From contig JBBSEZ010000027.1 in assembly GCA_038239195.1 (NCBI GenBank), positions 1 through 40,006 of the forward strand: 40,006 nucleotides of DNA. Direction: 5' to 3'. The position numbers were made by a program, and so were the translations under genes. Within the stretch, counting starts at the first letter, position 1, and every line of letters starts with the position of its first letter. Below are positions 16,280-24,113 of the stretch, one piece after another. The stretch is from JBBSEZ01 sp038239195. Lineage in GTDB: Bacteria; Planctomycetota; Planctomycetia; Gemmatales; Gemmataceae. The notes below the pieces were generated by a model. The model was not told where the DNA came from. It did not search any database and saw only the letters and a list, made by a program, of their open reading frames with translations.

Positions 16280-19200
16280 GCCGGGCCCCTCGCTGGTCGA
16301 GTTGCTCGTCCACCAGCGCGAGAGTTGGGCGCGCGGCGAGCGCGTGCGCGTGGAGGCCCTCCTCGAGCGCCAGCCCGGGCTGCGCTCCAACCCCGACGCC
16401 GTCCTCGACCTGATCTACAACGAGGTCGTCCTGCGCGAGCAGCGCGGCGAGGCCCCCTGCCTGGCCGACTACCAAGCGCGCTTCCCCGAGCTGAGCGAGC
16501 AACTTCGCCTCCAGTTCGAGGTCGATGACGCCCTCTCCCCCTCGCCGGCGCTCAAGGCCCCCGAAGCGCGCCCGGCGGCGCCCCAGCCCTCGGCGTTCGC
16601 CACCACGCCGCTACTGCCCCCCACCCAGGCGCTGCCGGCCATCCCCGGCTGCGTCGTGCTGGGCGAACTGGGCCGCGGCGCCATGGGGGTCGTCTACCGC
16701 GCCTGGCAGAAGGGGCCGAATCGCATCGTCGCCCTCAAGGTGCTCAGCGAGGCCGTGCCCCTGGCGCGCGTGCGCACCGAGGCCGAGGCGGCGGCGCGGC
16801 TCCAGCACCCCAACATCGTGCAGGTCTTCGAGGTCAAGGAACACGAGGGCCGGACCTGCCTCGTCCTCGAGTACGTCGATGGCGGAAACCTGGCCGGCAA
16901 GATGGGCGGGCGGCCGCAGGCGCCGCGCGACGCAGCCCGGATGGTCGAGGCGCTGGCCCGCGCGATGGCTTACGCCCACGACAAGGGCGTCATCCACCGC
17001 GATTTGAAGCCCGCCAACGTGCTGCTGGACGCCGCCCCCGACGCGGCGCTCGCCAACTGCGACCCGAAAATCAGCGATTTCGGGCTCGCCAAGTTGCTCG
17101 TCGGCGGCGCCGTCAACCTCACGCGCACCAACGACGTGCTCGGGACGCCCTGCTACATGTCCCCCGAGCAGGCGGAGGGCAAGAAGAACATTGGCCCCGC
17201 CGCCGACGTCTACTCGCTCGGCGCCATCCTCTACGAGTGCCTCACCGGCCGGCCTCCCTTTCTGGGCGAAACGGTCCTCGATACGTTGCAGCAGGTGCTG
17301 ACGCAAGACCCGGTCTCCCCGCGCCAGTTGCAGCCCGGCGTGCCGCGCGACCTGGAGACGATCGCGCTCAAGTGCCTTCACAAGTCGTCCCCGCGGCGCT
17401 ACGCCAGCGCCCTCGACCTCGCCGAAGACCTCCGCCGGTTCCAGGCGGGAGAGCCGGTCCGCGCCCGGCCCATCAGCCCATTCGCCCACGCCTGGAAATG
17501 GGCCCGCCGCCGGCCCGCCGCCGCGGCGCTGCTGGTGGTCAGCCTGGTCGCCGGGTCGCTCCTGCTCTACGGAGGGATTCACTTCACGCAAGAGGTGCGC
17601 AAGCAGCGCGACCTGGCGCGGGCTCGTGCCGATGCGCTCGACGATCAACTCAAGCGCACGCGGCGCCTGCTGTTCACCGCTCAACTCCTTCGTGTCGGGG
17701 CGGTATGGCAGACCGACCCGATCCAGGCGCAGCAGATGCTGGAAGACGACTCCGCCTTCCCCGCCGACCTGCGCGACTTCGCCTGGGGCGTGCTCTACGG
17801 CAAGTGCAAGCGCTACCGCCACGCCCTGCTCGGCCACGACCGCGACGTGCAGGCCGTCGCCTTCCGCCCGACGCACGCTCGGGACGCAATTGGCGGAACG
17901 GTGGCGCTGCCGCCGCTCCTCGCCTCGGGGGGCCGCGACGGCAAGGTGGTGTTGTGGGAGCCGGTAAGTGGGAAAGAGCTGGCCCGGCAGCACCAGCACG
18001 TGCATCGCGTCACGAGCCTGGCCTTCAGCCCCGACGGGAAAACGCTCGTGACGGGCTGCGCGGGCGGGCTCCTCAAGTTCTGGAGGCTGCCGTCGCTCGA
18101 ACCGCTGTTCGCGATCGAGGCGAAGCACGGGCCCGTGCGCGGGCTGGCCTTCAGCCCCGACGGCAAACTGCTCGCCGTCAACGAGGGCCCGGCGCGCGGC
18201 GCCTCGATGAGCCTGTACGACGTCGAGGAACGCCGTCACCAGCTCACTCTGCCGGGGCGCACCCAGCCCCACTGCGGGGTCGCGTTCAGCCCCAGCGGCA
18301 AGGTCGTGGCCTGCGCCGATCCCAGCCACAAGGTCGTACTGTGGGACGTGCAAACGACCGCGCAGCGCTTCCTGCCCGGGCACGTCGGCGCGGTCGCCAG
18401 TGTCGCCTTCAGCCCCGACAGCCTGACCGTCGCGGCGGGGGCCGCGGACGGCTGGGTGCGGCTGTGGGAGGTCCCGTCCTGGGATGCGCCTCGCGCGGTG
18501 TCGCTGCGCGACTTCCCCGGCGACGGCGCGCCGGTGTCGGCGGTGGCGTTCGGGCCCGACGGGCGGATGCTGGCGGTGTCCACCGAGAACGCCCTGGGCA
18601 GCGCCAGCCAGCAACCGCCGCGGCCCATCGCCCTCTACGACCTCACTCGCAAGGACCGGGAACCGCAGGAACAGCTCCGCGGCCATCGCGGCGGGGTGCA
18701 TGGGTTGGCGTTCAGCCCCGACGGCAAGGTGCTGGCGTCCGGGGGCGACGACCGCACGGTGCGACTGTGGGCGGTGGCGGGGCGGCCCGAGCGCATCGAC
18801 CTCGCGGGCCACGATGGCCAGCCCGGGACGGTGGCGATGACGGCCGACGGCAGCGCCCTAGCCTGGGCTCGCGGGCGCCTCACCCGCGTGGGGCAGTTCG
18901 ACCTGACCGTGTGGGAGGTGGTCGCGTGGGACGTGGCGCTGCGGCAGGAGCGGCGCGTTCTCGCCGAGTTCGACGAGCGGCCGCGCTGCCTGGCCATCTC
19001 CCCGGACGGCGCCCTGATCGCCACCGCCGACCGGCACACTCCGCCTGCGCGTGCGGGCAAGGGCGAGGTGGTCGTCGTCAAGTTGTGGGACGCGAGAACG
19101 GGCCAGCTCGTGCGCACGCTGGGCGGCCCTGCGGAGCGGGTGCTGGCGCTTGCCTTCAGCCCCGACGGTCAGGCGCTGGCGGCGGGGAGCTGGGACCGAC

Positions 19201-19772
19201 GCATCACGATCTGGGACGTGGGCACGGGCCGGCCGCGCGAAGTGTTGCCCGACCATCCCGGGCCCGTGACTTGCCTGACGTTCAGCGCCGACGGCCGTCA
19301 CCTGGCGGCGGGGGTGGATGCGTCGAGCGAGCGCGGGGCGATCAAGGTGTGGAACGCGCGCACCGGGGCCCTGGTGCGCGAGATGGCGGGCCACAGGGGC
19401 CGGGTGACGTGCCTGGCGTTCGGGCCCGACGGCAAGTTGCTGGCCTCGGGGGGGGCCGACGCGCTCATCAAGGTGTGGGCCCTGGAGGACGGGGAGGAGC
19501 GCTTTGCGCTTCGGCCGGGCGGTCGGCGCGTGACCTGCCTGGCGTTCGGCCCGGACGGGCAGACGCTGGCGTCGGGAGGCAGCGGCGCGGCGGTCAAGTT
19601 GTGGGACGCCACGATGGGGCAGGAGCGGGCGTCGTTGCCGGTGCGGGTTGGGGGGACGAGCTTTTTGGCGTTTACCGCGGACGGGAGGGCGCTGGCAACG
19701 GCGGACGGGCCGCCGCGCCCGGGACAGGGGGGGCAGACGTTGCGGTTGTGGTATTCGGCGCTGGTGGAGTGA
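16272..19772 (+). CDS. Ser/Thr protein kinase with transmembrane helix and about 14 WD40 repeats
   Basis: 1166 residues. Residues 1-90 form the N-terminal leader seen in planctomycete WD40 kinases (LLERQPGLRSNPDAVLDLIYNEVVLRE). The Hanks-type kinase domain (about 127-390) has the glycine loop GELGRGAMGVVY, Lys156 (VALKVL), HRDLKPAN at 242-249 with catalytic Asp244, DFG at 269-271 and SPEQ at 297-300, so it looks active. A membrane helix (about 416-434) separates it from a C-terminal region with about 14 WD40 blades (VAFSPDGK, LASGG.D..V.LW patterns), enough for two seven-bladed propellers. The propellers may lie outside the cytoplasm. The kinase overlaps the sigma gene and presumably phosphorylates a component of its regulatory pathway. 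Downstream is repeat-rich DNA. Confidence 0.92.
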   Translation: MPEPGPSLVELLVHQRESWARGERVRVEALLERQPGLRSNPDAVLDLIYNEVVLREQRGEAPCLADYQARFPELSEQLRLQFEVDDALSPSPALKAPEARPAAPQPSAFATTPLLPPTQALPAIPGCVVLGELGRGAMGVVYRAWQKGPNRIVALKVLSEAVPLARVRTEAEAAARLQHPNIVQVFEVKEHEGRTCLVLEYVDGGNLAGKMGGRPQAPRDAARMVEALARAMAYAHDKGVIHRDLKPANVLLDAAPDAALANCDPKISDFGLAKLLVGGAVNLTRTNDVLGTPCYMSPEQAEGKKNIGPAADVYSLGAILYECLTGRPPFLGETVLDTLQQVLTQDPVSPRQLQPGVPRDLETIALKCLHKSSPRRYASALDLAEDLRRFQAGEPVRARPISPFAHAWKWARRRPAAAALLVVSLVAGSLLLYGGIHFTQEVRKQRDLARARADALDDQLKRTRRLLFTAQLLRVGAVWQTDPIQAQQMLEDDSAFPADLRDFAWGVLYGKCKRYRHALLGHDRDVQAVAFRPTHARDAIGGTVALPPLLASGGRDGKVVLWEPVSGKELARQHQHVHRVTSLAFSPDGKTLVTGCAGGLLKFWRLPSLEPLFAIEAKHGPVRGLAFSPDGKLLAVNEGPARGASMSLYDVEERRHQLTLPGRTQPHCGVAFSPSGKVVACADPSHKVVLWDVQTTAQRFLPGHVGAVASVAFSPDSLTVAAGAADGWVRLWEVPSWDAPRAVSLRDFPGDGAPVSAVAFGPDGRMLAVSTENALGSASQQPPRPIALYDLTRKDREPQEQLRGHRGGVHGLAFSPDGKVLASGGDDRTVRLWAVAGRPERIDLAGHDGQPGTVAMTADGSALAWARGRLTRVGQFDLTVWEVVAWDVALRQERRVLAEFDERPRCLAISPDGALIATADRHTPPARAGKGEVVVVKLWDARTGQLVRTLGGPAERVLALAFSPDGQALAAGSWDRRITIWDVGTGRPREVLPDHPGPVTCLTFSADGRHLAAGVDASSERGAIKVWNARTGALVREMAGHRGRVTCLAFGPDGKLLASGGADALIKVWALEDGEERFALRPGGRRVTCLAFGPDGQTLASGGSGAAVKLWDATMGQERASLPVRVGGTSFLAFTADGRALATADGPPRPGQGGQTLRLWYSALVE

Positions 19773-19780
19773 GGGCGGTT

Positions 19781-19920
19781 CCCTCACCCCCCAACCCCCT
19801 CTCCCAAGGAGGGAGAGGGGGGGCCAGACAGAAGACAAGAGGAGGCTACTTTTTCTCTCAACCGTTCACGTTTCCTCTCCCCCTCTCCCTCCTTGGGAGA
19901 GGGGGTTGGGGGATGAGGGA
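19781..19920. mobile_element. Hairpin-ended repeat element, left of the DUF559 gene
   Basis: Left end 19781-19821 starts CCCTCACCCCCC and contains CTCTCCCAAGGAGGGAGAGG; the right end 19873-19920 is its reverse complement. The roughly 50-base centre contains CCAGACAGAAGAC. It occupies the gap between the WD40 kinase and DUF559. Structure (inverted ends, no gene, short centre) is that of a MITE or a composite palindromic repeat. Each end can also form its own small hairpin (CTCTCCC/GGGAGAG). Confidence 0.75.
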
Positions 19921-19948
19921 AACCCGCGGCCCGAAAGGAGGCCCGACC

Positions 19949-20340
19949 ATGTCCGATCACTGGGAAGTGCCGGAGCCCTTGAGGAGACAGATGGTGGAGA
20001 TCGCTCGCGAGTTTCGCAAAAGGCCCACGCGAGGGGAGCAACTCCTTTGGCAGGCCCTTCGTGGGCGGCAGTTGGACGGAGTCAAGTTCCGCCGCCAGCA
20101 ACCTCTCGGCCCATTCGTGGTCGATTTCTTCGCGGCGGCCTTCCGATTGATCGTCGAGGTCGATGGTCCCGTTCACGACGATCAGCAGGAAGCCGACCGC
20201 CGACGCCAAGGACTGCTGGAGTCGCTCGACCTCCGGTTCTGTCGCATCCGCACGGAACTGGTCGAGAAGGACTTGCCGGGCGCGCTGCGACGGATTCGTG
20301 CGGCGATGACGGCGGCCGCTGTCTCTGGGCGAAGGCGATT
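19949..20340 (+). CDS. DUF559 (Vsr-like PD-(D/E)XK) endonuclease domain protein, stop codon lost
   Basis: The gene begins at the ATG at 19949 with AAAGGAG at 19934-19940. Residues 1-130 are a DUF559 domain, a family related to Vsr mismatch endonucleases and other PD-(D/E)XK nucleases: TRGEQLLWQALRGR with Glu30, then VKFRRQQPLGPFVVDFF with Asp59, LIVEVDGPVH with Glu70 and Asp72, a basic helix (EADRRRQGLLESLDLRF) and FCRIRTELVEKDL. It should cut DNA, but a substrate is not known for the family. The frame has no stop of its own: it runs into the next repeat element (FPHPPTPSPKEGEGE) and stays open to 21151, overlapping Nif3 in another frame. I end the feature where homology ends. It is bracketed by two oppositely oriented repeat elements and may be linked to their movement; that link is inference. 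Confidence 0.75.
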
Positions 20341-20473
20341 CCCTCACCCCCCAACCCCCTCTCCCAAGGAGGGAGAGGGGGAGAAGGTCTGTCGGCCGTC
20401 AGGGGGGAGGCGCCGCGTCTTCTTGTCCGGCTCCCCCTCGCCCGTTCTGGGAGAGGGGGTTGGGGGTGAGGGA
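20341..20473. mobile_element. Hairpin-ended repeat element, right of the DUF559 gene
   Basis: 20341-20381 repeats the left end seen at 19781 base for base over about 41 bases, and 20431-20473 is a diverged reverse complement (GGGAGAGGGGGTTGGGGGT). Read on the minus strand, the centre contains CCGGACAAGAAGAC, matching the CCAGACAGAAGAC of the left element, so the two elements are in opposite orientation around the nuclease gene. The element supplies the C-terminal read-through codons of DUF559 and the ribosome-binding site of Nif3. Confidence 0.75.
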
Positions 20474-20475
20474 GG
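20471..20475 (+). promoter_or_regulatory. Ribosome-binding site supplied by the repeat element
   Basis: GGAGG lies five bases before the Nif3 ATG. It is the junction of the right end of the repeat element (GTGAGGGA) and GG, so insertion of the element appears to have shaped translation of the next gene. It decides the start at 20481 over the TTG at 20460. Confidence 0.6.
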
Positions 20476-20480
20476 TATCC

Positions 20481-21581
20481 ATGCTCACCGTGGGGCTCGT
20501 CATCGAGCAGTTGGAGCGCTTCGCCCCGACCAGCCTGGCGGCGGACTGGGACAACGTCGGCCTGCTCCTCGGCGAGCGCGACGCGCCGGTCGAGCGCGCG
20601 ATGACCTGTCTGACCGTCACGCCCGAGAGCGCCGAGGAGGCCATCTCGCGCAAGGCCCACCTGATCGTCACGCACCACCCCATCTTCTTCAAGGCGGTGC
20701 GCCGGCTCACCGGCGATGGCCCCGAGGGGCGCATGCTGCTGGCGCTGGCGCGCGCGAACGTCGCCGTCTACAGCCCGCACACGGCGCTCGACAACGCGAC
20801 AGGCGGGATCAACGATCTCCTTTGTCAGAAGTTAGAGCTCCAGGACGCGGGCCCTTTGCGCAAGCTCGATGGAGCGCGCCAGGCCAAAGTCGTGGTCTTC
20901 GTGCCGGACGCGGACCTGGCGAAGGTCTCCGACGCGATTTTCGCGGCGGGGGCGGGAAACATTGGCGCCTACCGCGAGTGCAGTTATCGCCTGGCGGGCA
21001 CGGGGACGTTTTTCGGCTCCGACACAGCCAATCCGACCGTCGGGCAGAAAGGCCGGCGCGAGGAGGTGAGCGAGTGGCGGTTGGAGGTGGTATGCCCCGA
21101 GCGCGGCGTGCCGGCGGTCGTGGCGGCGCTGCGCAAGGCCCACTCCTATGAGGAGCCGGCCTTCGACGTCTATCCGCTCTTGCCGCAGACGTCGCGCACG
21201 GGCGAGGGGCGGGTGGGGGCCCTGCCGCAGGGAGTGGCGCTGGCGGAACTGGCGAAGCGCGTACGGGAACTGCTGAAGTGCGGGCCGGTGCAGGTGGTGG
21301 GCGAGGCGGGGCGCCCGGTGCGGCGCGTGGCGGTCGTGTGCGGGGCGGGCGGCGAACTGCTGCACGACGCCGTCCGCGCGCGGGCCGACGTGCTGCTGAC
21401 GGGGGAGATGCGCTTTCACGACTACCTGGCGGCGCGGGCGCAGGGGCTGGGGCTGATCTTGCCGGGACACTACGCGACGGAGCGGCTGGGCGTCGAGATG
21501 GTGGCGGAGCGGTTGCGCAACGAGTTGGAGATGGAGGTGTGGGCGAGCGAGTGGGAGGAGGAGCCGGTCACGTGGGCGTGA
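20481..21581 (+). CDS. Nif3-like dinuclear metal centre protein (YbgI/DUF34 family)
   Basis: 366 residues of the NIF3/DUF34 family, hexameric proteins with a di-metal centre and a disputed role (GTP cyclohydrolase type 1-like annotation is common but not proven; recent work links the family to metal or coenzyme maintenance). Key motifs are the start LTVGLVIEQLERFAP, ADWDNVGLLLG, the metal-binding IVTHHPIFF (His65, His66), SPHTALDNA (His100, Asp104), and the C-terminal PGHYATERLGVE. The central insert (about 130-230, KVVVFVPDADL...RECSYRLAGTGTFFG) is the PII-like domain of longer family members. The start at 20481 has GGAGG at 20471-20475. It converges with the next gene, stops nine bases apart. 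Confidence 0.92.
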   Translation: MLTVGLVIEQLERFAPTSLAADWDNVGLLLGERDAPVERAMTCLTVTPESAEEAISRKAHLIVTHHPIFFKAVRRLTGDGPEGRMLLALARANVAVYSPHTALDNATGGINDLLCQKLELQDAGPLRKLDGARQAKVVVFVPDADLAKVSDAIFAAGAGNIGAYRECSYRLAGTGTFFGSDTANPTVGQKGRREEVSEWRLEVVCPERGVPAVVAALRKAHSYEEPAFDVYPLLPQTSRTGEGRVGALPQGVALAELAKRVRELLKCGPVQVVGEAGRPVRRVAVVCGAGGELLHDAVRARADVLLTGEMRFHDYLAARAQGLGLILPGHYATERLGVEMVAERLRNELEMEVWASEWEEEPVTWA

Positions 21582-21590
21582 GGCGCGCCT

Positions 21591-22355
21591 TCATTTGGCG
21601 GGGGCCTTGTGTCCGGGCAAGGCGCGCACCTGCTTGCGGAGCGCCTCGAGCGCGGCCCGGAAGCGCTTGTCGGTGAGGCTGCCGTAGCGGCGCTCGAAGT
21701 CGGCCGACGTCAGCCCTTCCACGAGCCCCCGCGGAGAGGGGGCGTAGTCGCGGACGACGAAGCCCTTTTCGAGCTGGGCCAGGCGGGCCGGGGAGCGCAG
21801 CACCTGCTCGGCGAAGGCGATGCCGGCGAGGTCGGAGGCCAGGTCGGCGAAGCTGAAGCCGCTGCCGCCCTCGGCGTCGAGCATCTCCTTGAGCAGCCCG
21901 GCCGTCTCGGCGGCCCGCGGGCCGTGGCTGGCCGTCAACGCCGCCGACACGACGAAGTGCTGCGTCAGGTCGTGCCGGCCGTGGACCGTTGGCTCGCCGA
22001 TCACCTTGAGCCGCGCCGCCCGCTCCTTCTCGCTCTCCACCTTGTTCCACAGGTTGCCCGTCACCGGGTTCTTGCGCAGTAGCGCCGCCGTGTCGAGCGC
22101 GACCCCGATGCCCAGGAGAAACGCCGAGGCGCGCTCTGCCTCGGGGAGCTTGCGGGCGGCGGCGGCGGCGGTGCGGACGTAGTAGGCCGTCAGCTCGTCG
22201 CCCTTGCGCGGCGTGGCCTGGCTGGCGTTGTGTTTCGCCGCCTCGACGATGGCGGCGACCACGGTGCGGGCGCCGGCGATCGGGACGGGCAGGCTCGCCT
22301 TGGGGGCGGCCGGCACGGCCGACAACAGAGAGAGCGCGACGAGGGAAGAAAGCAT
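21591..22355 (-). CDS. Uncharacterised secreted protein
   Basis: 254 residues with an N-terminal signal (MLSSLVALSLLSAVPAAPKA). Mostly alpha-helical. A conserved-looking centre (TQHFVVSAALTASHGP, then GGSGFSFADLASDLAGIAFA) marks a family of hypothetical proteins I cannot name with confidence. The C-terminal part is a charged helix (RRYGSLTDKRFRAALEALRKQV). No catalytic motif is seen. It runs on the minus strand toward Nif3 and is 49 bases downstream of the FadR-type regulator on the same strand, so co-transcription is likely. The ATG at 22355 starts the signal peptide directly. Confidence 0.65.
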   Translation of the reverse strand: MLSSLVALSLLSAVPAAPKASLPVPIAGARTVVAAIVEAAKHNASQATPRKGDELTAYYVRTAAAAARKLPEAERASAFLLGIGVALDTAALLRKNPVTGNLWNKVESEKERAARLKVIGEPTVHGRHDLTQHFVVSAALTASHGPRAAETAGLLKEMLDAEGGSGFSFADLASDLAGIAFAEQVLRSPARLAQLEKGFVVRDYAPSPRGLVEGLTSADFERRYGSLTDKRFRAALEALRKQVRALPGHKAPAK

Positions 22356-22404
22356 GACTGCCTCTTACGGGGGGCCATGAATGGTGCGGGCGCGAGGGCT
22401 GTCC

Positions 22405-23085
22405 TCACGCCGGGGGCTCTTCGGCGAGGTGCTGGAAGTTCGCTTCGAGGTGCCGGCGCATGGCCTGGGTCGCGGCGTCGGGATCGCCCTCCCCGACGGC
22501 GGCCAGGATGGCGGCGTGGTGTTCGTGGGCCAGAAGGGAACCGTGCCGGCCGAGGGTGCGGCGCCGACTTTCGATGAGCAATTCCTGGATCGGCGCCAGC
22601 ACCATGCCGAACAGGGGGTTGCCGCTGGCCTCGGCGAGCACCGCGTGAAACTCCAGGTCGGCCTGGACGTGGGAATCCAGCGTCGCCTGCGCATCGCCCA
22701 GCACCGACTGGGCCGCGGCGAGGCGGGCGAGGTGTTCGTCGCTGCGGTGGCGCGCCGCGAGCGAGGCGATGGCGGTTTCGAGGGGCAGGCGCACCTCGGC
22801 GAGGTGGCGGAGGTCGAGCTCGCCGTGGTGGAGCAGGTGGCGGTAGCCGGTGGCGATGGGCCGGCCGTCGGGGACCGCGACGCGGGTGCCGGAGCCGTGA
22901 ACGCTGTTGAGGAGCCCCAGGCTGGCAAGCCGGCCCAGCGCCTCGCGAACGACGCTGCGGCTGACGCCGAGGCTGGCCTTGATCTCCCGTTCGCTGGGCA
23001 GCAGGTCGCCGGGGGCGAGTTGGCCCGACAGGAGCGTCTGCTCCAGATGGCGGACCACCTCGCTGACTCGGTCGGCGCTGGCCAT
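22405..23085 (-). CDS. FadR/GntR-family transcriptional regulator
   Basis: 226 residues. The N-terminal winged helix is clear: SGQLAPGDLLPSEREIKA, SLGVSRSVVREALGRLASLG and NSVHGSGTRVA. The remainder is an alpha-helical FCD effector-binding domain (LRHLAEVRLPLETAIASLAA, then DLEFHAVLAEASGNPLF and HHAAILAAVGEGDPDAA), which in relatives binds carboxylic acids, often through a bound metal with His/Asp ligands. It should repress or activate genes in response to an organic acid. GGAGG lies 10 bases before the ATG at 23085; an in-frame extension to 23187 only translates the repeat hairpin (TPQPPLPPWERGLGG), so I reject it. The adjacent ATP-grasp operon on the same strand is the natural target, though the hairpin at 23111 lies between. 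Confidence 0.85.
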   Translation of the reverse strand: MASADRVSEVVRHLEQTLLSGQLAPGDLLPSEREIKASLGVSRSVVREALGRLASLGLLNSVHGSGTRVAVPDGRPIATGYRHLLHHGELDLRHLAEVRLPLETAIASLAARHRSDEHLARLAAAQSVLGDAQATLDSHVQADLEFHAVLAEASGNPLFGMVLAPIQELLIESRRRTLGRHGSLLAHEHHAAILAAVGEGDPDAATQAMRRHLEANFQHLAEEPPA

Positions 23086-23110
23086 GATGGCTTGCCCTCC
23101 TCTCGCAGTT

Positions 23111-23165
23111 CCCTCACCCCCCAACCCCCTCTCCCAAGGAGGGAGAGGGGGTTGGGGGGTGAGGG
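23111..23165. repeat. Solo perfect hairpin of the CCCTCACCCCCC repeat family
   Basis: Two perfect 25-bp arms (23111-23135 and 23141-23165, starting CCCTCACCCCCCAACCCCCT) around the five-base loop AAGGA. It is the end of the elements at 19781 and 20341 without their centre, and is preceded by the same GTT. It lies between the ATP-grasp stop (23178) and the regulator start (23085). It may block or end transcription, but no T tract is seen. Confidence 0.9.
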
Positions 23166-23177
23166 AAACGCCTTCCC

Positions 23178-24095
23178 TCAAAACCACTCATTCCATCTTA
23201 GCTCGCGCCGCTGCGGGCGCGGCGATTGGGCGAGCTCGATCGCCAGGTCGGCCATGTGGGCGATGGCCCACTCGAAATACTTCGGCGTCAGCGAGTTGAC
23301 GTCCATGTCGGGCGCCGGGTTCATGAAGTCGATGGCGTAGGGCACGCCGTCGCGCACCGCCCATTCGAGAGAGTTCATGTCGTAACCCAGCGCCTTGACC
23401 AGCTTCAGCGAGTCGCTCACCATGCGCTTCCCCAGCGGCGTGCGCAGGTGGTCGTCGTCGGCGAGGTAGCGCCGCGGGCTGGGGTCGTACCGCATCACCA
23501 GCACTTCCTTCTGGCCCAGGGCCAGGCAGCGGTAATACTGGTCCCACTGCACGAACTCCTGGAGCACCATCGTCAGCAGCCCGGCCTGGTTGTAGGCGGC
23601 GAACAGCTCGTCGCGCGTGTGGCACACGGAGACGTTCTTCCACCCGCCCCCGTGGGCGTCCTTGAGCACGCAGGGCAGGCCCACGTAGTCGAGGATGCCC
23701 TCCCAGTCGAGCGGGTAGACGAGGTTGCGCAGGCTCTCCTCGTGGACGATGCCGGGGACGTATTCCTTGTTGGGGAGGGCCACCGTCTTGGGGTGCGCGA
23801 TCCCCAGCTTGGCAGCCAACGTGGCTTCGAAGAACTTGTCGTCGGCGGTCCACGTGAAGGGGTTGTTGACCACCGTGGCGCCTTGGAGCACAGCGTGCTT
23901 GAGGTAGGTGCGGTAGTAGGGCACTTCGTGCGAGATGCGGTCGATCAGCACGGCGTAGGGGACCGGCTCGTTCATGCGCGTCCCGCCCAGGCGCACGAGC
24001 TCCGCCGTGACGCCGGCGTTGCGCCGATTCACTTCCTCGAGAAACCGCGGCGGGAACGACCACTCGCGCCCCACCAGCAAGCCGATCTTCGCCAT
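23178..24095 (-). CDS. ATP-grasp ligase-like protein
   Basis: 305 residues resembling ATP-grasp carboxylate-amine/thiol ligases (RimK / D-Ala-D-Ala ligase / glutathione-synthetase type). It starts MAKIGLLVGREWSFPPRFLEEV; the A-like subdomain has LPCVLKDAHGGGWKNVSV (Lys binding ATP and the glycine-rich loop), MVLQEFVQWDQYYRCL (hinge) and late motif GVPYAIDFMNPAPDMD with Asp and Asn for metal. It would join a carboxylate to an amine with ATP via an acyl-phosphate. The substrate is unknown; the neighbours (DUF4259-like, esterase, class-I glutamine amidotransferase-like) form a typical cluster of enzymes that attach or trim gamma-glutamyl or similar peptides. Its stop lies 13 bases beyond the repeat hairpin; 18 bases separate it from the next upstream gene. 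Confidence 0.85.
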   Translation of the reverse strand: MAKIGLLVGREWSFPPRFLEEVNRRNAGVTAELVRLGGTRMNEPVPYAVLIDRISHEVPYYRTYLKHAVLQGATVVNNPFTWTADDKFFEATLAAKLGIAHPKTVALPNKEYVPGIVHEESLRNLVYPLDWEGILDYVGLPCVLKDAHGGGWKNVSVCHTRDELFAAYNQAGLLTMVLQEFVQWDQYYRCLALGQKEVLVMRYDPSPRRYLADDDHLRTPLGKRMVSDSLKLVKALGYDMNSLEWAVRDGVPYAIDFMNPAPDMDVNSLTPKYFEWAIAHMADLAIELAQSPRPQRRELRWNEWF

Positions 24096-24113
24096 GCCAA
24101 CGGCCCCCTTTCG

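Noticed and set aside
19781..19920. Repeat pair as a Rho-independent terminator of the WD40 kinase
   Set aside because: No T tract follows either stem, and the same ends occur elsewhere in the window in different contexts.
17237..21151. A 1304-codon open frame on plus across the kinase, the repeats and Nif3
   Set aside because: Only 19949 to about 20340 has coding character (DUF559). The rest is a shadow of the kinase in a GC-rich genome and of Nif3 in another frame.
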